64,000 bases of DNA from the NCBI GenBank assembly GCA_937998875.1, contig CALLBO010000032.1, positions 1 to 64,000 of the forward strand, in the 5' to 3' direction. A program made the position numbers and the translations under genes. The DNA comes from an uncultured Granulosicoccaceae bacterium. Lineage in GTDB: Bacteria > Pseudomonadota > Gammaproteobacteria > Granulosicoccales > Granulosicoccaceae. Of the stretch, positions 42,465 to 52,094 are shown one piece after another (position 1 is the first letter of the stretch; each line of letters starts with the position of its first letter). The notes beneath the pieces are model-generated. The model saw only the letters and a program-made list of their open reading frames with translations, did no database searches and was not told the origin of the DNA.

Positions 42465-43139
42465 TTAAAATCCGTAAGAGACGGTAAAAAAGCTGTCTTT
42501 ACTGGTGATGTTGTCCCGGTCATCAAAGGTGAAACGCCGCACCTGGTGCACAAACCGCAATTTTGTACCGGGTGCGATGGGAATAGATAATCCCGCCTCT
42601 CCCTCCAGGTTTGCATTTTCATTGTTCGCTTCAGCACTGACTGATGCATCAAAACGCAGAAGCGCAAGCAGGCTGGAGCTTAAACTTCCAGATAAAAACG
42701 CAAAGCCGTCTGTCTCTTCCTGGCTATCATCAGTAAAACGGAGTTGCTTCGCACCCAGTCCTGCTTCAATTTTTACTCTGGTGTTACCGCGCTGAAAAAG
42801 GTTATTACCAACCCCTAAATTTGCATAAACTGCTTGCTCGATGTCGTTCGGATCATCTTGTTCTATGCTGAATTTGCCGAAGCTGTAGAACGAATGGCTA
42901 ATGCGAAAAGTCGGGTTGTAGCCGATGCGATAATTGCTGCCGCCAGATTCGCGGATCCAATCCAGATAGGCATAATGTGACAAGGGCGTGGAAGCGTTTT
43001 CAGCATAGAATCTAAGTGTTGGTCTGTTGTCTGAAGCGAGGTTTGCACCAGCTTCGATGCCTCCTGACCAGTCTGCGGAGGCCGTGCCCGCGCTAAATAA
43101 AACGAGGGATACCAAAGTATTCTTTAAAATTGATTGCAC
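42465..43139 (-). CDS. DUF481-like outer-membrane protein
   Basis: 224 residues. Signal peptide to about 22 (SAGTASAD). The mature part looks like a DUF481/YdiY barrel: GGIEAGANLASDN, NTRVKIEAGLGAKQLRF, GFAFLSGSLSSSLL, TKLRFVHQVRRFTFDD and the final SFFTVSYGF with terminal Phe, the outer-membrane signature. Function unknown. Confidence 0.72.
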   Translation of the reverse strand: MQSILKNTLVSLVLFSAGTASADWSGGIEAGANLASDNRPTLRFYAENASTPLSHYAYLDWIRESGGSNYRIGYNPTFRISHSFYSFGKFSIEQDDPNDIEQAVYANLGVGNNLFQRGNTRVKIEAGLGAKQLRFTDDSQEETDGFAFLSGSLSSSLLALLRFDASVSAEANNENANLEGEAGLSIPIAPGTKLRFVHQVRRFTFDDRDNITSKDSFFTVSYGF

Positions 43140-43420
43140 TGCCTGTACCTCAGTGTGGCCTCAATAGGGGATAGTTGTTGCCGACCATCGCATGCGCGCT
43201 GACTGTTTAAATCGCACTGTTAAGTCAATGATTCTTGCACTAAACAGGGGTTGCCGAGGCAAAATATTGTGCCGATTAACGAGGCTCTGAAGTTTGAGTC
43301 TGTCTGCGATGTTTGAGTCGTTGAAGTGTTTCGAGCTTTTTGCTGCGCGGTAGACTGTTGGCAAGTCTCAAAGCCGCTAAAAACCAATCTGAACGCCCCG
43401 CCGGCAGATGGAGTAATCGG

Positions 43421-44047
43421 TTACCAGGTTCTAACCGGTCCGGTATCCAGGTGCACGAAGTTTGAACTCGGGTAGTAACCCACTCCCCCACCGCCTAGTC
43501 GCAATGCCGCTTTCTGTACGTCAACGCTTTCGACACGAGGTATCCGTATATCTATTGCACGGCCTGCCATATGAAAGCTTCTTCTGGCCACACCCTCAGT
43601 GGTTTTACGCAGCATCTCGTTGGTTTTCTTTGAACGGAATCCTGAAAGCACCAGTACTGATTTGCTATCGACCTTGCGTGACAGGAGGTAGAGAATGTTC
43701 ATCAAGCGTGGATCGATAGCTTTAACATCTCCTGTGCGAAAATCGCGCAGCAACCAGCTGATTCTGTTCAGGCCGCTTTCAAGGTAGTGACCGTCTGCCC
43801 AGTAGGTGATATTTTCCTGCTCATCGGTGTGTACGTTGTGCAGAGACAAGCTGCGATCGGGGTAGACCATTTTGGTGCTGCCACGTGTCGCTGACCACGG
43901 CAGGCACAATCCGGCGGCACAGCCCAGTGTGAAAGCACGGCGTGAAAGCTGAGCATTCTCACTTTCAGTGCTTGCGGATGAAGTTTTTGTTGGTATGCGC
44001 TGTGGTTTCACTGGAGTCGAAGTAGGGTCTTTGAAATTACGGAGCAA
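43421..44047 (-). CDS. Tat-exported murein endopeptidase-like protein (DUF882/MepK)
   Basis: 208 residues. A Tat signal lies at about 36-56 (SRRAFTLGCAAGLCLPW) after a 35-residue polar lead. The M15-like domain follows: LVLSGFRSKKTNEMLR, SFHMAGRAIDIRIP (zinc His and Asp) and NFVHLDTGPVRTW (second zinc His), the MepK/YcbK pattern. It probably cuts peptide cross-links in peptidoglycan. An internal start closer to the Tat motif is possible. Confidence 0.85.
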   Translation of the reverse strand: MLRNFKDPTSTPVKPQRIPTKTSSASTESENAQLSRRAFTLGCAAGLCLPWSATRGSTKMVYPDRSLSLHNVHTDEQENITYWADGHYLESGLNRISWLLRDFRTGDVKAIDPRLMNILYLLSRKVDSKSVLVLSGFRSKKTNEMLRKTTEGVARRSFHMAGRAIDIRIPRVESVDVQKAALRLGGGGVGYYPSSNFVHLDTGPVRTW

Positions 44048-44269
44048 TCTGGGTTTTGATTCATATTATTATATGGGGGAGTTAATAATGCACGGATGGC
44101 ACCGGAATTACCTGCGCCAAATGTAACCTACCCACGTATTTAAGCTAAGTCTGGCATAGTTTTGTCGTTTTGGCGATATTGTTGTATCTGGTGCACGACA
44201 AAAATTTGCCACTCGCGAGTTACCGGGATCCTCGATCCATTTAATCAACTGCAGCAAGGGAAGAACGTT

Positions 44270-44638
44270 ATGGCTAAAATTCTTTTTCGTTTGCGGCAGG
44301 TTCCGGAAGAAGAGGCGGATGATGTGCGTCAGTTGCTGGATCAACATGCCATTGACTGGTACGAGACATCGGCAGGGAAATTCCAGATATCATTTCCAGC
44401 TATCTGGGTGCGGGATGATCAGGATGAGCCACGAGCGCGGCAGCTAATTGAAAGCTATCAGCACAAACGCACACAGGAACTTCGAATCGAGCACGCAGAG
44501 CGGCAAGCGAGGGGTGAGGCTGAAACGTTTATAAGCCGCGTCATATCTAATCCACTGCCCGTACTACTCACGCTATTGTTTGTAGTGTTTATTCTCTACG
44601 TCTCCATCACACCCTTTGTTTCATTAGTCCCGCGATAG
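44270..44638 (+). CDS. DUF6164-like small membrane protein
   Basis: 122 residues from the ATG at 44270, which has an AAGGGAAG ribosome binding site; a longer reading from 44162 has no such support. MAKILFRLRQVPEEEADDV and LLDQHAIDWYETSAGKF match the family I know as DUF6164. A single helix near the end (PVLLTLLFVVFILYVSI, about 98-114). Function unknown. Confidence 0.8.
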   Translation: MAKILFRLRQVPEEEADDVRQLLDQHAIDWYETSAGKFQISFPAIWVRDDQDEPRARQLIESYQHKRTQELRIEHAERQARGEAETFISRVISNPLPVLLTLLFVVFILYVSITPFVSLVPR

Positions 44639-44682
44639 CGACCAATTAAACGAGACTAAAAAACCGTGCAGGAACCAAAATT

Positions 44683-45702
44683 TTGAACCCGGTACTTAGC
44701 GAAGTTATGCGTGGTGGAATCGTCGAGTCACGTCATCGTGGATCGGTTATCGCACTTAACGCAGACGGCAAAACGGTTTTCTCGCTGGGTGATACAAATG
44801 CCCTCGTGTTCCCCCGTTCTTCACTAAAACCGTTGCAGGTGATTCCGCTGGTTGAATCCGGTGCGGTCGAGCGATTTTGTATTTCTGACCGGGAGTTGGC
44901 ACTTGCTTGCGCCTCTCACAACGCCGAGGCAATGCACACGGATGTTTTGCTACAGTGGATGGAGCGTGTCGGACTGACACCTTCACAACTTGAATGCGGG
45001 CCATCGTTACCGCTCGACACAGCTACCGCCGAAAGTTTATTGCAGAGCGGTGGTAGTGCTGCTAAGGAACTGCACAATTGTTCAGGTAAACATACTGGCA
45101 TGCTCACTTTGGCAGCGTTTCTGGATGAGTCACTGGATGGTTATTCTGACTACAGCCATGAGACACAGCAACGCTGGATGGCGTTGTTGTCTGAGCTCAG
45201 CGATGTCAATGTATTCGATATGCCATGGGATAGAGACGGGTGTGGCTTACCTGCGGTTGCATTGCCTCTATCTGCTTTTGCAAAAGCCTTTACACCGTTT
45301 ATTAGTGCCTGCAATTCCGGTCGCAATACAAGCGACAAAAGATCTTCTGCGATGGCAAGAGTAGCGACTGCAATGCGTGCCCATCCGCAAATGGTTGCCG
45401 GAACGAACCGCTGCTGTACTGCAACAATGCAGAGTAGTGATAGCCTGATGGTCAAAGTAGGTGCAGAGGGAGTATACATCGCAGTCGCACTGCAAGCCGG
45501 AATAGTTATCGCGCTAAAAAATGATGATGGCGCTACCCGAGGCGCTGAAGTGATGTTGGGTGCTGCATTGCGACATTTAGGGTTAGTTTCTGCAGAGCAG
45601 TACCAACATATGGATGCGTGGTTTAACCCGGTGATTAAGAACTCCCAGCATGTAGCCGTCGGCTCGATTCAAGCTTCCAAGGCGTGGAACGATATTCACT
45701 GA
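44683..45702 (+). CDS. Asparaginase II-family protein
   Basis: 339 residues from a TTG start; NPVLSEVMRGGIVESRHRGS is the family N-terminus, so the start at the TTG keeps the usual beginning (the inner ATG at 44707 would cut it). Other blocks: FPRSSLKPLQVIPLVESGA, ALACASHNAE, HNCSGKHTGML and WDRDGCGLP. This family resembles the thermolabile L-asparaginase of rhizobia; it converts asparagine to aspartate. It lies 44 bases after the DUF6164 gene. Confidence 0.88.
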   Translation: MNPVLSEVMRGGIVESRHRGSVIALNADGKTVFSLGDTNALVFPRSSLKPLQVIPLVESGAVERFCISDRELALACASHNAEAMHTDVLLQWMERVGLTPSQLECGPSLPLDTATAESLLQSGGSAAKELHNCSGKHTGMLTLAAFLDESLDGYSDYSHETQQRWMALLSELSDVNVFDMPWDRDGCGLPAVALPLSAFAKAFTPFISACNSGRNTSDKRSSAMARVATAMRAHPQMVAGTNRCCTATMQSSDSLMVKVGAEGVYIAVALQAGIVIALKNDDGATRGAEVMLGAALRHLGLVSAEQYQHMDAWFNPVIKNSQHVAVGSIQASKAWNDIH

Positions 45703-45942
45703 CGTTGCCAAGACTCATACTGATAAATTGTCGCACTAGATATAGCGTGGTGGTTAACAGCCAAGTGAAGCTGTCCCGCGAGCAGGTGGCCACTGCCGTT
45801 TCGGTATAATAGTGACAATCTAATTAACACAGAGCCAGGACCAGGACAGTGTTGTGCCCGGGTCGCAGTTACGGATAAACGGATAAAGCCTTATCATTTG
45901 AATTGATTTACCATGGTCATAATTTAAATTTGGATAGAACTA

Positions 45943-47400
45943 ATGAAACTCAGCGATCAGTCACTTTTTAAAACCGGTGCCTTTATAGGGGGAGAGTGGC
46001 TTGCTGCTGAAGATGGATCCGAATTTGCGGTCGTTAATCCTGCTAACGGCAGTGCGATAGCGCAGGTCGCAAACTGCTCGGCAAGTGACACTGAAAAAGC
46101 CCTTGCTGTTGCGCAAAGCGCATTGCCGGAATGGCGTGCAAAAACCGCCAAAGAAAGAGCCGGTGTTTTAAAAGAATGGTACCGTCTAATTCTTGAAAAC
46201 CAGGAAGATCTGGCCATTATTCTCAGCACCGAGCAAGGAAAACCGCTTGCTGAGAGCCGTGGTGAGATAGGCTATGGGGCGAGCTTTATTGAATGGTTCG
46301 CCGAAGAAGCAAAGCGCATCTATGGTGATGTGATTCCGGGTCATGCGCCTGACAAGCGCATCGTTGTGGTCAAACAAGCAGTCGGTGTGACTGCGGCAAT
46401 AACGCCATGGAATTTCCCCAACGCCATGATTACTCGCAAAGTCGGGCCGGCACTCGCTGCAGGTTGTACCATGGTGATAAAGCCGGCTGAAGCGACACCT
46501 TTATCGGCGTTGGCGTTGGCAGAACTTTCACAGCGTGCAGGAATCCCAAAAGGTGTACTCGGCATTGTGCCAACAGAGAATGCTGCTGCGGTTGGTGGTG
46601 TCCTCACCGCATCCCCGGTGGTTCGCAAGTTATCTTTTACCGGATCGACCAGAGTTGGCAAGCTGTTAATGGAGCAATGTGCTGGCACCGTTAAAAAAGT
46701 TTCGATGGAGCTCGGTGGCAACGCTCCGTTTCTGGTGTTTGATGACGCAGATATTGATGCTGCTGTAGCGGGGGCAATGTTGTCGAAGTATCGCAACTCT
46801 GGCCAAACTTGTGTTTGTGCAAATCGGTTTATTGTGCAGGATGGCGTTTATGATGAGTTCTGTAGCAAATTAGCGGAGGCTGCATCAAAGCTTAAAGTCG
46901 GTGCAGCAGATTCTGGTGAAACACAACAGGGGCCTCTGATAAATCAGGCGGCTGTAGATAAGGTTGTAGAACATGTTGAAGACGCAGTTTCTAAAGGTGC
47001 AAAAGTGGTGCTGGGTGGCGCACCACATGAGTTAGGCGGATTGTTTTATCAGCCAACAGTTTTGGCGAATGTTGATTCCACTATGAAAGTTACTCACGAA
47101 GAAACCTTCGGTCCTGTGGCACCGGTTTTTCGTTTCAAAGAAGAAGCTGAAGGGGTAGAGCTCGCCAATGCGACCGAGTTTGGTCTGGCATCTTACTTTT
47201 ATTCGCGGGATATCAATCGGGTGTGGCGAGTATCGGAAGCGCTTGAGTCTGGCATTGTCGGTGTTAACGAAGGAATTATTTCAACTGAAGTTGCACCGTT
47301 TGGTGGTGTTAAGGAATCCGGTATTGGACGAGAAGGTTCGAAATACGGAATTGAGGATTATCTTGAGATGAAATACATTTGCATGGGTGGCATTGTTTAG
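45943..47400 (+). CDS. gabD: NAD(P)-dependent succinate-semialdehyde dehydrogenase
   Basis: 485 residues. Aldehyde dehydrogenase with TPWNFPNAMITRKVGPALAAG, KLSFTGSTRVGKLLMEQC, catalytic Glu in MELGGNAPF (about 256) and catalytic Cys in NSGQTCVCANR (about 290). FIGGEWLAAEDGSEFAVVNPANG and the C-terminal GVKESGIGREGSKYGIEDYLEMKY fit the GabD branch. It oxidises succinate semialdehyde to succinate, e.g. in GABA breakdown. No GABA transaminase is adjacent. The substrate is inferred from family resemblance. Confidence 0.87.
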   Translation: MKLSDQSLFKTGAFIGGEWLAAEDGSEFAVVNPANGSAIAQVANCSASDTEKALAVAQSALPEWRAKTAKERAGVLKEWYRLILENQEDLAIILSTEQGKPLAESRGEIGYGASFIEWFAEEAKRIYGDVIPGHAPDKRIVVVKQAVGVTAAITPWNFPNAMITRKVGPALAAGCTMVIKPAEATPLSALALAELSQRAGIPKGVLGIVPTENAAAVGGVLTASPVVRKLSFTGSTRVGKLLMEQCAGTVKKVSMELGGNAPFLVFDDADIDAAVAGAMLSKYRNSGQTCVCANRFIVQDGVYDEFCSKLAEAASKLKVGAADSGETQQGPLINQAAVDKVVEHVEDAVSKGAKVVLGGAPHELGGLFYQPTVLANVDSTMKVTHEETFGPVAPVFRFKEEAEGVELANATEFGLASYFYSRDINRVWRVSEALESGIVGVNEGIISTEVAPFGGVKESGIGREGSKYGIEDYLEMKYICMGGIV

Positions 47401-47460
47401 GCATCTTGTGCGATAGACCTTGCCATTGCGAACGGCCGTGGTCGAGCTTTGTTAGCTATA

Positions 47461-48456
47461 TTATCCGGCAAGTTTAATGAGATGTTGTAGCACGACGCTA
47501 TCTACCGAAACCTCGTTGTTAGCTTGACATCGCGCCGCCCGTGCAGTGCTTTGTTCACCGGGCAGTCGTAGCGTATTTTCACTGCTGACACCGGTATGCC
47601 TGTGATGCGTGCGGCTGCTTTTTAGTTTAGCGATAAAATTTGAAGCGCGGTGTGTAAAGCCACTATCAATTGCGTTTGGATCAATTGCAATAATGGTATT
47701 GCTGCGATTGTCTCCGGTGTCACCAAACAATGTGGCATTGCCAAGAACGCTTGTTAAAAATTCAAACACTAGCGCCAGACCTGAGCCTTTTGCACCACCG
47801 AATGTTTTCAATGCACCCTGCATGGCCATCGCTGCATCTATTGTTGGCAGACCGCGGTTATCGATAGCAGAATCGGCCGGGAGGTTCTGATTATTATCTC
47901 TGGCATTGATAACCGCAAACCATGTAGTAGCAGCCGTAGCCATATCCAGAACGAGTGGTTCGGTTTGTGTCGGTATTGCTATCGCAATCGGGTTGGTACC
48001 CAGCACCGGATCAATGCCGCCCTCTATTGCCATTACTTTCGGCGAACCTGCCATCACCATTGCAATGTACCCGGATTGTGCAAGCTGATCTGCATAAAAA
48101 CCAATCGAACCAGTTGATGAACGGGTATTGTGTGTAGATACCAGTGCTATGCCGGTTGTTTTGACGCACTCTGCTGCCACAGAAGTTGCTTTGTGTAAAA
48201 CAAACATACCGGTGTGTCCACCACCATCGATTCGGGCAATGGCAGGCATTTTATTCTCGACTAATATATCCGTGCAGTTTTTGTCTGGTAGTACAGTGCG
48301 TTCCTTTATTTTGATAAGACCCTGGCTGCTGCCTCGCGTTTCAGCGTACATTAAGACTTCCCGGACGATTCCACGTTCCTGTTGCTCGATGCCGAGATTG
48401 CAGAGCGCTTTGTCTACCAGGTGTTTTAAGTGATCAAGTGCTACTGTTTGTTTCAT
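47461..48456 (-). CDS. Ldh-family (malate/L-lactate type 2) dehydrogenase
   Basis: 331 residues. Family pattern: YAETRGSSQGLIKI (normally SHG), ARIDGGGHTGMFVLHKA, ALVSTHNTRSSTGSIGFYAD, GTNPIAIAIPTQTEPLVLDMATAATTWFAV, and FGGAKGSGLALVFEFL. In the block that usually reads N-S-x-H-x-G with the catalytic His, this protein has NTRSSTG, so it belongs to a variant branch with uncertain substrate. NAD(P)-dependent 2-oxoacid or ureidoglycolate-type reduction is likely. Convergent with gabD. Confidence 0.82.
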   Translation of the reverse strand: MKQTVALDHLKHLVDKALCNLGIEQQERGIVREVLMYAETRGSSQGLIKIKERTVLPDKNCTDILVENKMPAIARIDGGGHTGMFVLHKATSVAAECVKTTGIALVSTHNTRSSTGSIGFYADQLAQSGYIAMVMAGSPKVMAIEGGIDPVLGTNPIAIAIPTQTEPLVLDMATAATTWFAVINARDNNQNLPADSAIDNRGLPTIDAAMAMQGALKTFGGAKGSGLALVFEFLTSVLGNATLFGDTGDNRSNTIIAIDPNAIDSGFTHRASNFIAKLKSSRTHHRHTGVSSENTLRLPGEQSTARAARCQANNEVSVDSVVLQHLIKLAG

Positions 48457-48500
48457 TGCTTGTGAGCTTAACGTTGTCGAGTACTTACGGGGTCGATTGG

Positions 48501-49418
48501 CTAATTCACTACGGGAGTCGATTCTTCCAGCGCTTCTATGGTTTTTGGCCAGTCTTTCTTAAGTAGTCGTGATAAGGATCTATCGGCGAGGAGCTTGCCA
48601 TCTGTCTGGCAGCGTGGGCAGTAGTTGGTTTCGTTACTTGCATAACGAATACGTTGCACCTTTGTTTCACATACGGGGCAGGACTTACCATACTTGCCAT
48701 GCACCGCCATTTGTTCTTTGAAGGCAGTGACTTTCTTCGGGAAATTATTGCCGGTTTCTGTTGCCATTTCTGCTAGAAGGATTTTCGTCCAGTGTTCGAG
48801 TACTGTAACGCAGCTTTTGTAGAGACGGGTAATCTGACTCTCACTCATTTTCTGCGTTTGCAATATTGGAGATAGCCGAGCGTGGTGTAGTATCTCATCT
48901 GAGTATGCGTTGCCGATACCACTGAATAACGACTGGTCAGTGAGGGCTCGCTTTAGCGTATGGTTTCGAATTGTGAGTCTTTGCTTAAACTGTGATTGTG
49001 AAATCTTGAATATCTCAAGACCACCACGATCAATACTGAGCATGTCCGCTTCGGTTGTAAAAAGATGCAACGATGCCCGGCGCTTACTCCCTGCTTCTGT
49101 CAGCTGTAAATAGCCGTTGGTAAATTCAAGGCTGAGCAGAGGTTTTCGTGCGGGCAGCTTTTTGTTTTTATCAATCCAATGCAATCTGCCGGCAATCATC
49201 AGGTGGATCACCAGCCAGTGATCGTTTTGAAATCCAAAAGCGATACGCTTGCCGATTCGTCGCAGGCTTGTGACTTTGCAATCGGTAAACTCTTCAATGC
49301 CTGGTGTTACCGTACGGAGCAAAAAAGGATTGCTGATTTTTGTACCCACGAGCTCGGTATTGTTGACTCTGGTTCTTAGCGCTTCGAGATAGAGTTCAAT
49401 ATCCGGTAACTCGGGCAT
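48501..49418 (-). CDS. Fpg/Nei-family DNA glycosylase
   Basis: 305 residues. N-terminus PELPDIELYLEAL (catalytic Pro2 and Glu3), Lys in RIGKRIAFG, the helix-two-turn-helix block GIGNAYSDEILHHARLSP, and a zinc finger CPVC-x16-CPRC. It removes oxidised bases and nicks DNA. PELPDIE in place of PELPEVE and an altered finger place it outside classical MutM. It ends 2 bases after the next upstream minus-strand gene in transcription order (49420). Confidence 0.88.
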   Translation of the reverse strand: MPELPDIELYLEALRTRVNNTELVGTKISNPFLLRTVTPGIEEFTDCKVTSLRRIGKRIAFGFQNDHWLVIHLMIAGRLHWIDKNKKLPARKPLLSLEFTNGYLQLTEAGSKRRASLHLFTTEADMLSIDRGGLEIFKISQSQFKQRLTIRNHTLKRALTDQSLFSGIGNAYSDEILHHARLSPILQTQKMSESQITRLYKSCVTVLEHWTKILLAEMATETGNNFPKKVTAFKEQMAVHGKYGKSCPVCETKVQRIRYASNETNYCPRCQTDGKLLADRSLSRLLKKDWPKTIEALEESTPVVN

Positions 49419-49419
49419 G

Positions 49420-50262
49420 CTATTCAGCCAGTTGAATCAAAAGCTTGCTGTCCTCTACGCGGATATCTTCAATACCATCGGCTAGTGATTTCCAGAAGCC
49501 GTCAGTACCTCCGAATTCGCTGACGAGGTCGATATTCTTTAAACCACCTAGCCACGCATTGGGTATGGGTATGCCCCATATGCTGACGCCTTTCATGATA
49601 ATTACCGGCCTGTTGTTTTGATAAGACAATTCGGTACCGCCGCTGACCTTCAGGGTTTTTCCACCAAGGAACGGAAAATCCGGATCGAGATCAACCAATA
49701 GTTTGATGCTTGCGAGATTGTCAGTCAGATCAACGACAAGTTGTTCTGCAAGATCTGTATTTTTTGCCAACAACGCATTGAGCTCTCTTTCTGTCAGCTC
49801 AATTCGTCTTTTACTGCCATCTTCTGTGTAGCGCTCTGGTTGTATCTCGCCATCAGTACCGGGTTGAGTACCGGTGTCGGCTTCCTTCACTGTGGAATCA
49901 TTAACATTGATTTCTCGCGAGATTTCTTCAGCTGACGACTTGGTAGGAATATCTGAGTTGGCTGATGGCAGCAGTTCGTTTGCACCGGTTGGGCTGCTGT
50001 TCGTCACGCCGCCCGATGTATTGGCAAGCGCATCCAACTTTTGTTCGAGTGTTAACTGCTCGTTCTCAGTAAGTTCAACGGGTTTAAAATTCCTGTTGAA
50101 AAACTGGCTCTGGGTTGCCCAGACAGTGGCAGCAACTGTGACGACAACTGTTAACAACAGTAAACCGAAAACTCCCAGACAACCGACTTTGCCCGTCTGA
50201 GAAGCATCGGTTCTGGGATAATGACTGGCTTGTAGCAATGGGCTGCTCCGGATTATGCGCAT
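49420..50262 (-). CDS. Hypothetical single-pass membrane protein
   Basis: 280 residues; family not recognised. A membrane helix at about 27-50 (CLGVFGLLLLTVVVTVAATVWA) is followed by a Ser/Asn/Thr-rich linker (about 60-150) and a conserved-looking C-terminal region (about 150-280: RIELTERELNALLAKN, SIKLLVDLDPDFPFLGGKTLKVSGG, KGVSIWGIPIPNAWLGGLKNID) that may be a lipid-binding-like beta domain. It is immediately upstream of the Fpg-like gene, probably co-transcribed. Confidence 0.7.
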   Translation of the reverse strand: MRIIRSSPLLQASHYPRTDASQTGKVGCLGVFGLLLLTVVVTVAATVWATQSQFFNRNFKPVELTENEQLTLEQKLDALANTSGGVTNSSPTGANELLPSANSDIPTKSSAEEISREINVNDSTVKEADTGTQPGTDGEIQPERYTEDGSKRRIELTERELNALLAKNTDLAEQLVVDLTDNLASIKLLVDLDPDFPFLGGKTLKVSGGTELSYQNNRPVIIMKGVSIWGIPIPNAWLGGLKNIDLVSEFGGTDGFWKSLADGIEDIRVEDSKLLIQLAE

Positions 50263-50527
50263 AATAATTGACTGGCCAACAACTAACTTAGCGCAACAGT
50301 AACCTATAAGTAATTGCCGGTGTAGCGGATAGCCCTTAAATTGTGCAGTGACATCGAGAAGCTGTGGAACTTGTGTGACTCTGGAATTTTCCGATGAGCT
50401 CTGCTTGATGAGTTATCCAGGTGAATTCCTATGGCGACTTCCTAAGATGACTTCTTTTAGACGGGTGAATCAGCCCGAACCGATTGTTCAGCCGATAGTA
50501 GGTTGAGAATCATGATGAGTTCAGCGA

Positions 50528-52078
50528 GTGACCGCAATTTCAGATAACAAGCAATATCAGATTGCACCATCGGATGACGCTACATGGAGTCAAATGCGGA
50601 TGCACCTGTGGATCGCGTCGGCATTTGCATTGTTGTTTGTAACAACGCTTTTAATCATTGCACCGCAAATACAACAGCGGCTGGACCGACAAACTAAAGA
50701 CCGGCTGACGCAGGCGGGCATCAATACTGCAACGCTTGAGTTCGATTGGCGCTATCGCAATCTAACGGTCAGCGGGTATCTTCCTGATGGTGTTACACCC
50801 GGCCGCCTGGCTATGATTATGCGCGGCTCCAGCGAGCAGCCGTCAGCGCTGTTTGCCAGAGGAATTCGTCACTTGCGACTCGATCTGGACGAGGATCCAG
50901 TTGCAGGTATTGCACCTGCCGCCCTACCGGAAGAGCACTTTATCGAGGTGACAACAGACGGCTCTGATGCAACCCTGACTGGAGTTGTACAAGACGATGC
51001 CCAGCGAAATACTCTGGTACAGGCGATGCTGGCCTCCGGTGCAGAAAATGTCTTTGACAATCTTGAAGTGTTATCTGTACCTGCTACGCAAACGGCTACT
51101 CATAGAGTAGATGCACTCGCAGGAATCCTGCAGCAACTTGGTCCGGTGAAAACCCATCGATCCGAAATCAGACTGAACGATCAAGAGCTTTATTATCGAG
51201 TGACGGCAACTGACAGGAGCAGTGCTAAAGCGATTGAAAAAGCTGCCTCAGTTGAGATTGCGAACCTCAATGTCAGAGGTGGAGTGGAACTTGTTTCTGA
51301 TCGCAGGCTGAATCTTGTCATTGGTGCTGACGGCGAACAGATAACGCTCAACGGTATTATCTATTCCGAAGCACAACGAAAACGATTGGTATTTGCTGCG
51401 AGTGAAGCAGTTGGGGAACAGCAGGTTGTGGACAACCTCACCATTGCCGACGGTGTGTCCGAAGCACCGGAGCTTCTAGAACGCGTAGACAGCGTAGCGG
51501 CGATAGTGGCGCGCTTTGCACCGGGTATAACCGGTGATGTAACACTCAGTAACGGTGAATTGACGGTGAATGCCGAGACCGGCAGTGAATCAGTGCGGGA
51601 ATACGTCGCATCATCTACCGCGAAAGCGCGTCGTGCAGGTTTATCTTTAACAGACAATATTCGCGTGCTGCAGCCGGCAGAGGATTCTAAAGCGCTGCAA
51701 TCGTCGCTTGACAGTCTGATCGCAGAAATCAGGCAGACAGTCGTCTTTTCAAGTGGCGAGTCCGTGCTGTCACCGCTTGCGATGAAGACGCTGGATAAAG
51801 TCATTGAACAGATCAATGGTTATTCCGGTCTGGTGATTGAAATTGAAGGCCACACCGATGACGTTGGCCGTGCGATGGTGAATGAAAAGCTCAGCCAAAG
51901 CCGGGCGAATGCAGTAAGAGAATATCTTGCGGCAGGTGTGATATCTGCTAATCAATTAATCGCAGTGGGTTACGGACATCGACGGCCGCTTGAATCAAAC
52001 GATACTGTTGAAGGTCGACAGGCAAACCGCCGCGTACACTTTACTGTGCTGAAACAACCAGACGGTCTTACTGGTTAA
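50528..52078 (+). CDS. Membrane-anchored OmpA-domain protein, copy B
   Basis: 516 residues from a GTG start; the two ATGs at 50512 and 50515 are in another frame and give only an 11-residue ORF. Helix at about 26-48 (HLWIASAFALLFVTTLLII), then LDRQTKDRL, LEFDWRYRNLTVSGYLP, BON-like repeats (DATLTGVVQDDAQRNTLV, ITLNGIIYSEAQRKRLV) and an OmpA domain at about 410-510 (VFSSGESVLSPLAMKTL, IEIEGHTDDVGRAM, VGYGHRRPLESNDT, RQANRRVHF). Paralogue of the protein at 36911, in the same gene order. Confidence 0.8.
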   Translation: MTAISDNKQYQIAPSDDATWSQMRMHLWIASAFALLFVTTLLIIAPQIQQRLDRQTKDRLTQAGINTATLEFDWRYRNLTVSGYLPDGVTPGRLAMIMRGSSEQPSALFARGIRHLRLDLDEDPVAGIAPAALPEEHFIEVTTDGSDATLTGVVQDDAQRNTLVQAMLASGAENVFDNLEVLSVPATQTATHRVDALAGILQQLGPVKTHRSEIRLNDQELYYRVTATDRSSAKAIEKAASVEIANLNVRGGVELVSDRRLNLVIGADGEQITLNGIIYSEAQRKRLVFAASEAVGEQQVVDNLTIADGVSEAPELLERVDSVAAIVARFAPGITGDVTLSNGELTVNAETGSESVREYVASSTAKARRAGLSLTDNIRVLQPAEDSKALQSSLDSLIAEIRQTVVFSSGESVLSPLAMKTLDKVIEQINGYSGLVIEIEGHTDDVGRAMVNEKLSQSRANAVREYLAAGVISANQLIAVGYGHRRPLESNDTVEGRQANRRVHFTVLKQPDGLTG

Positions 52079-52094
52079 CGATGAGGATAGACAC

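Noticed and set aside
50512-50547. ATG-ATG start just before the copy B OmpA gene
   Set aside because: It is in a different frame and ends after 11 codons; the GTG at 50528 opens the long frame. A frameshift cannot be fully excluded.
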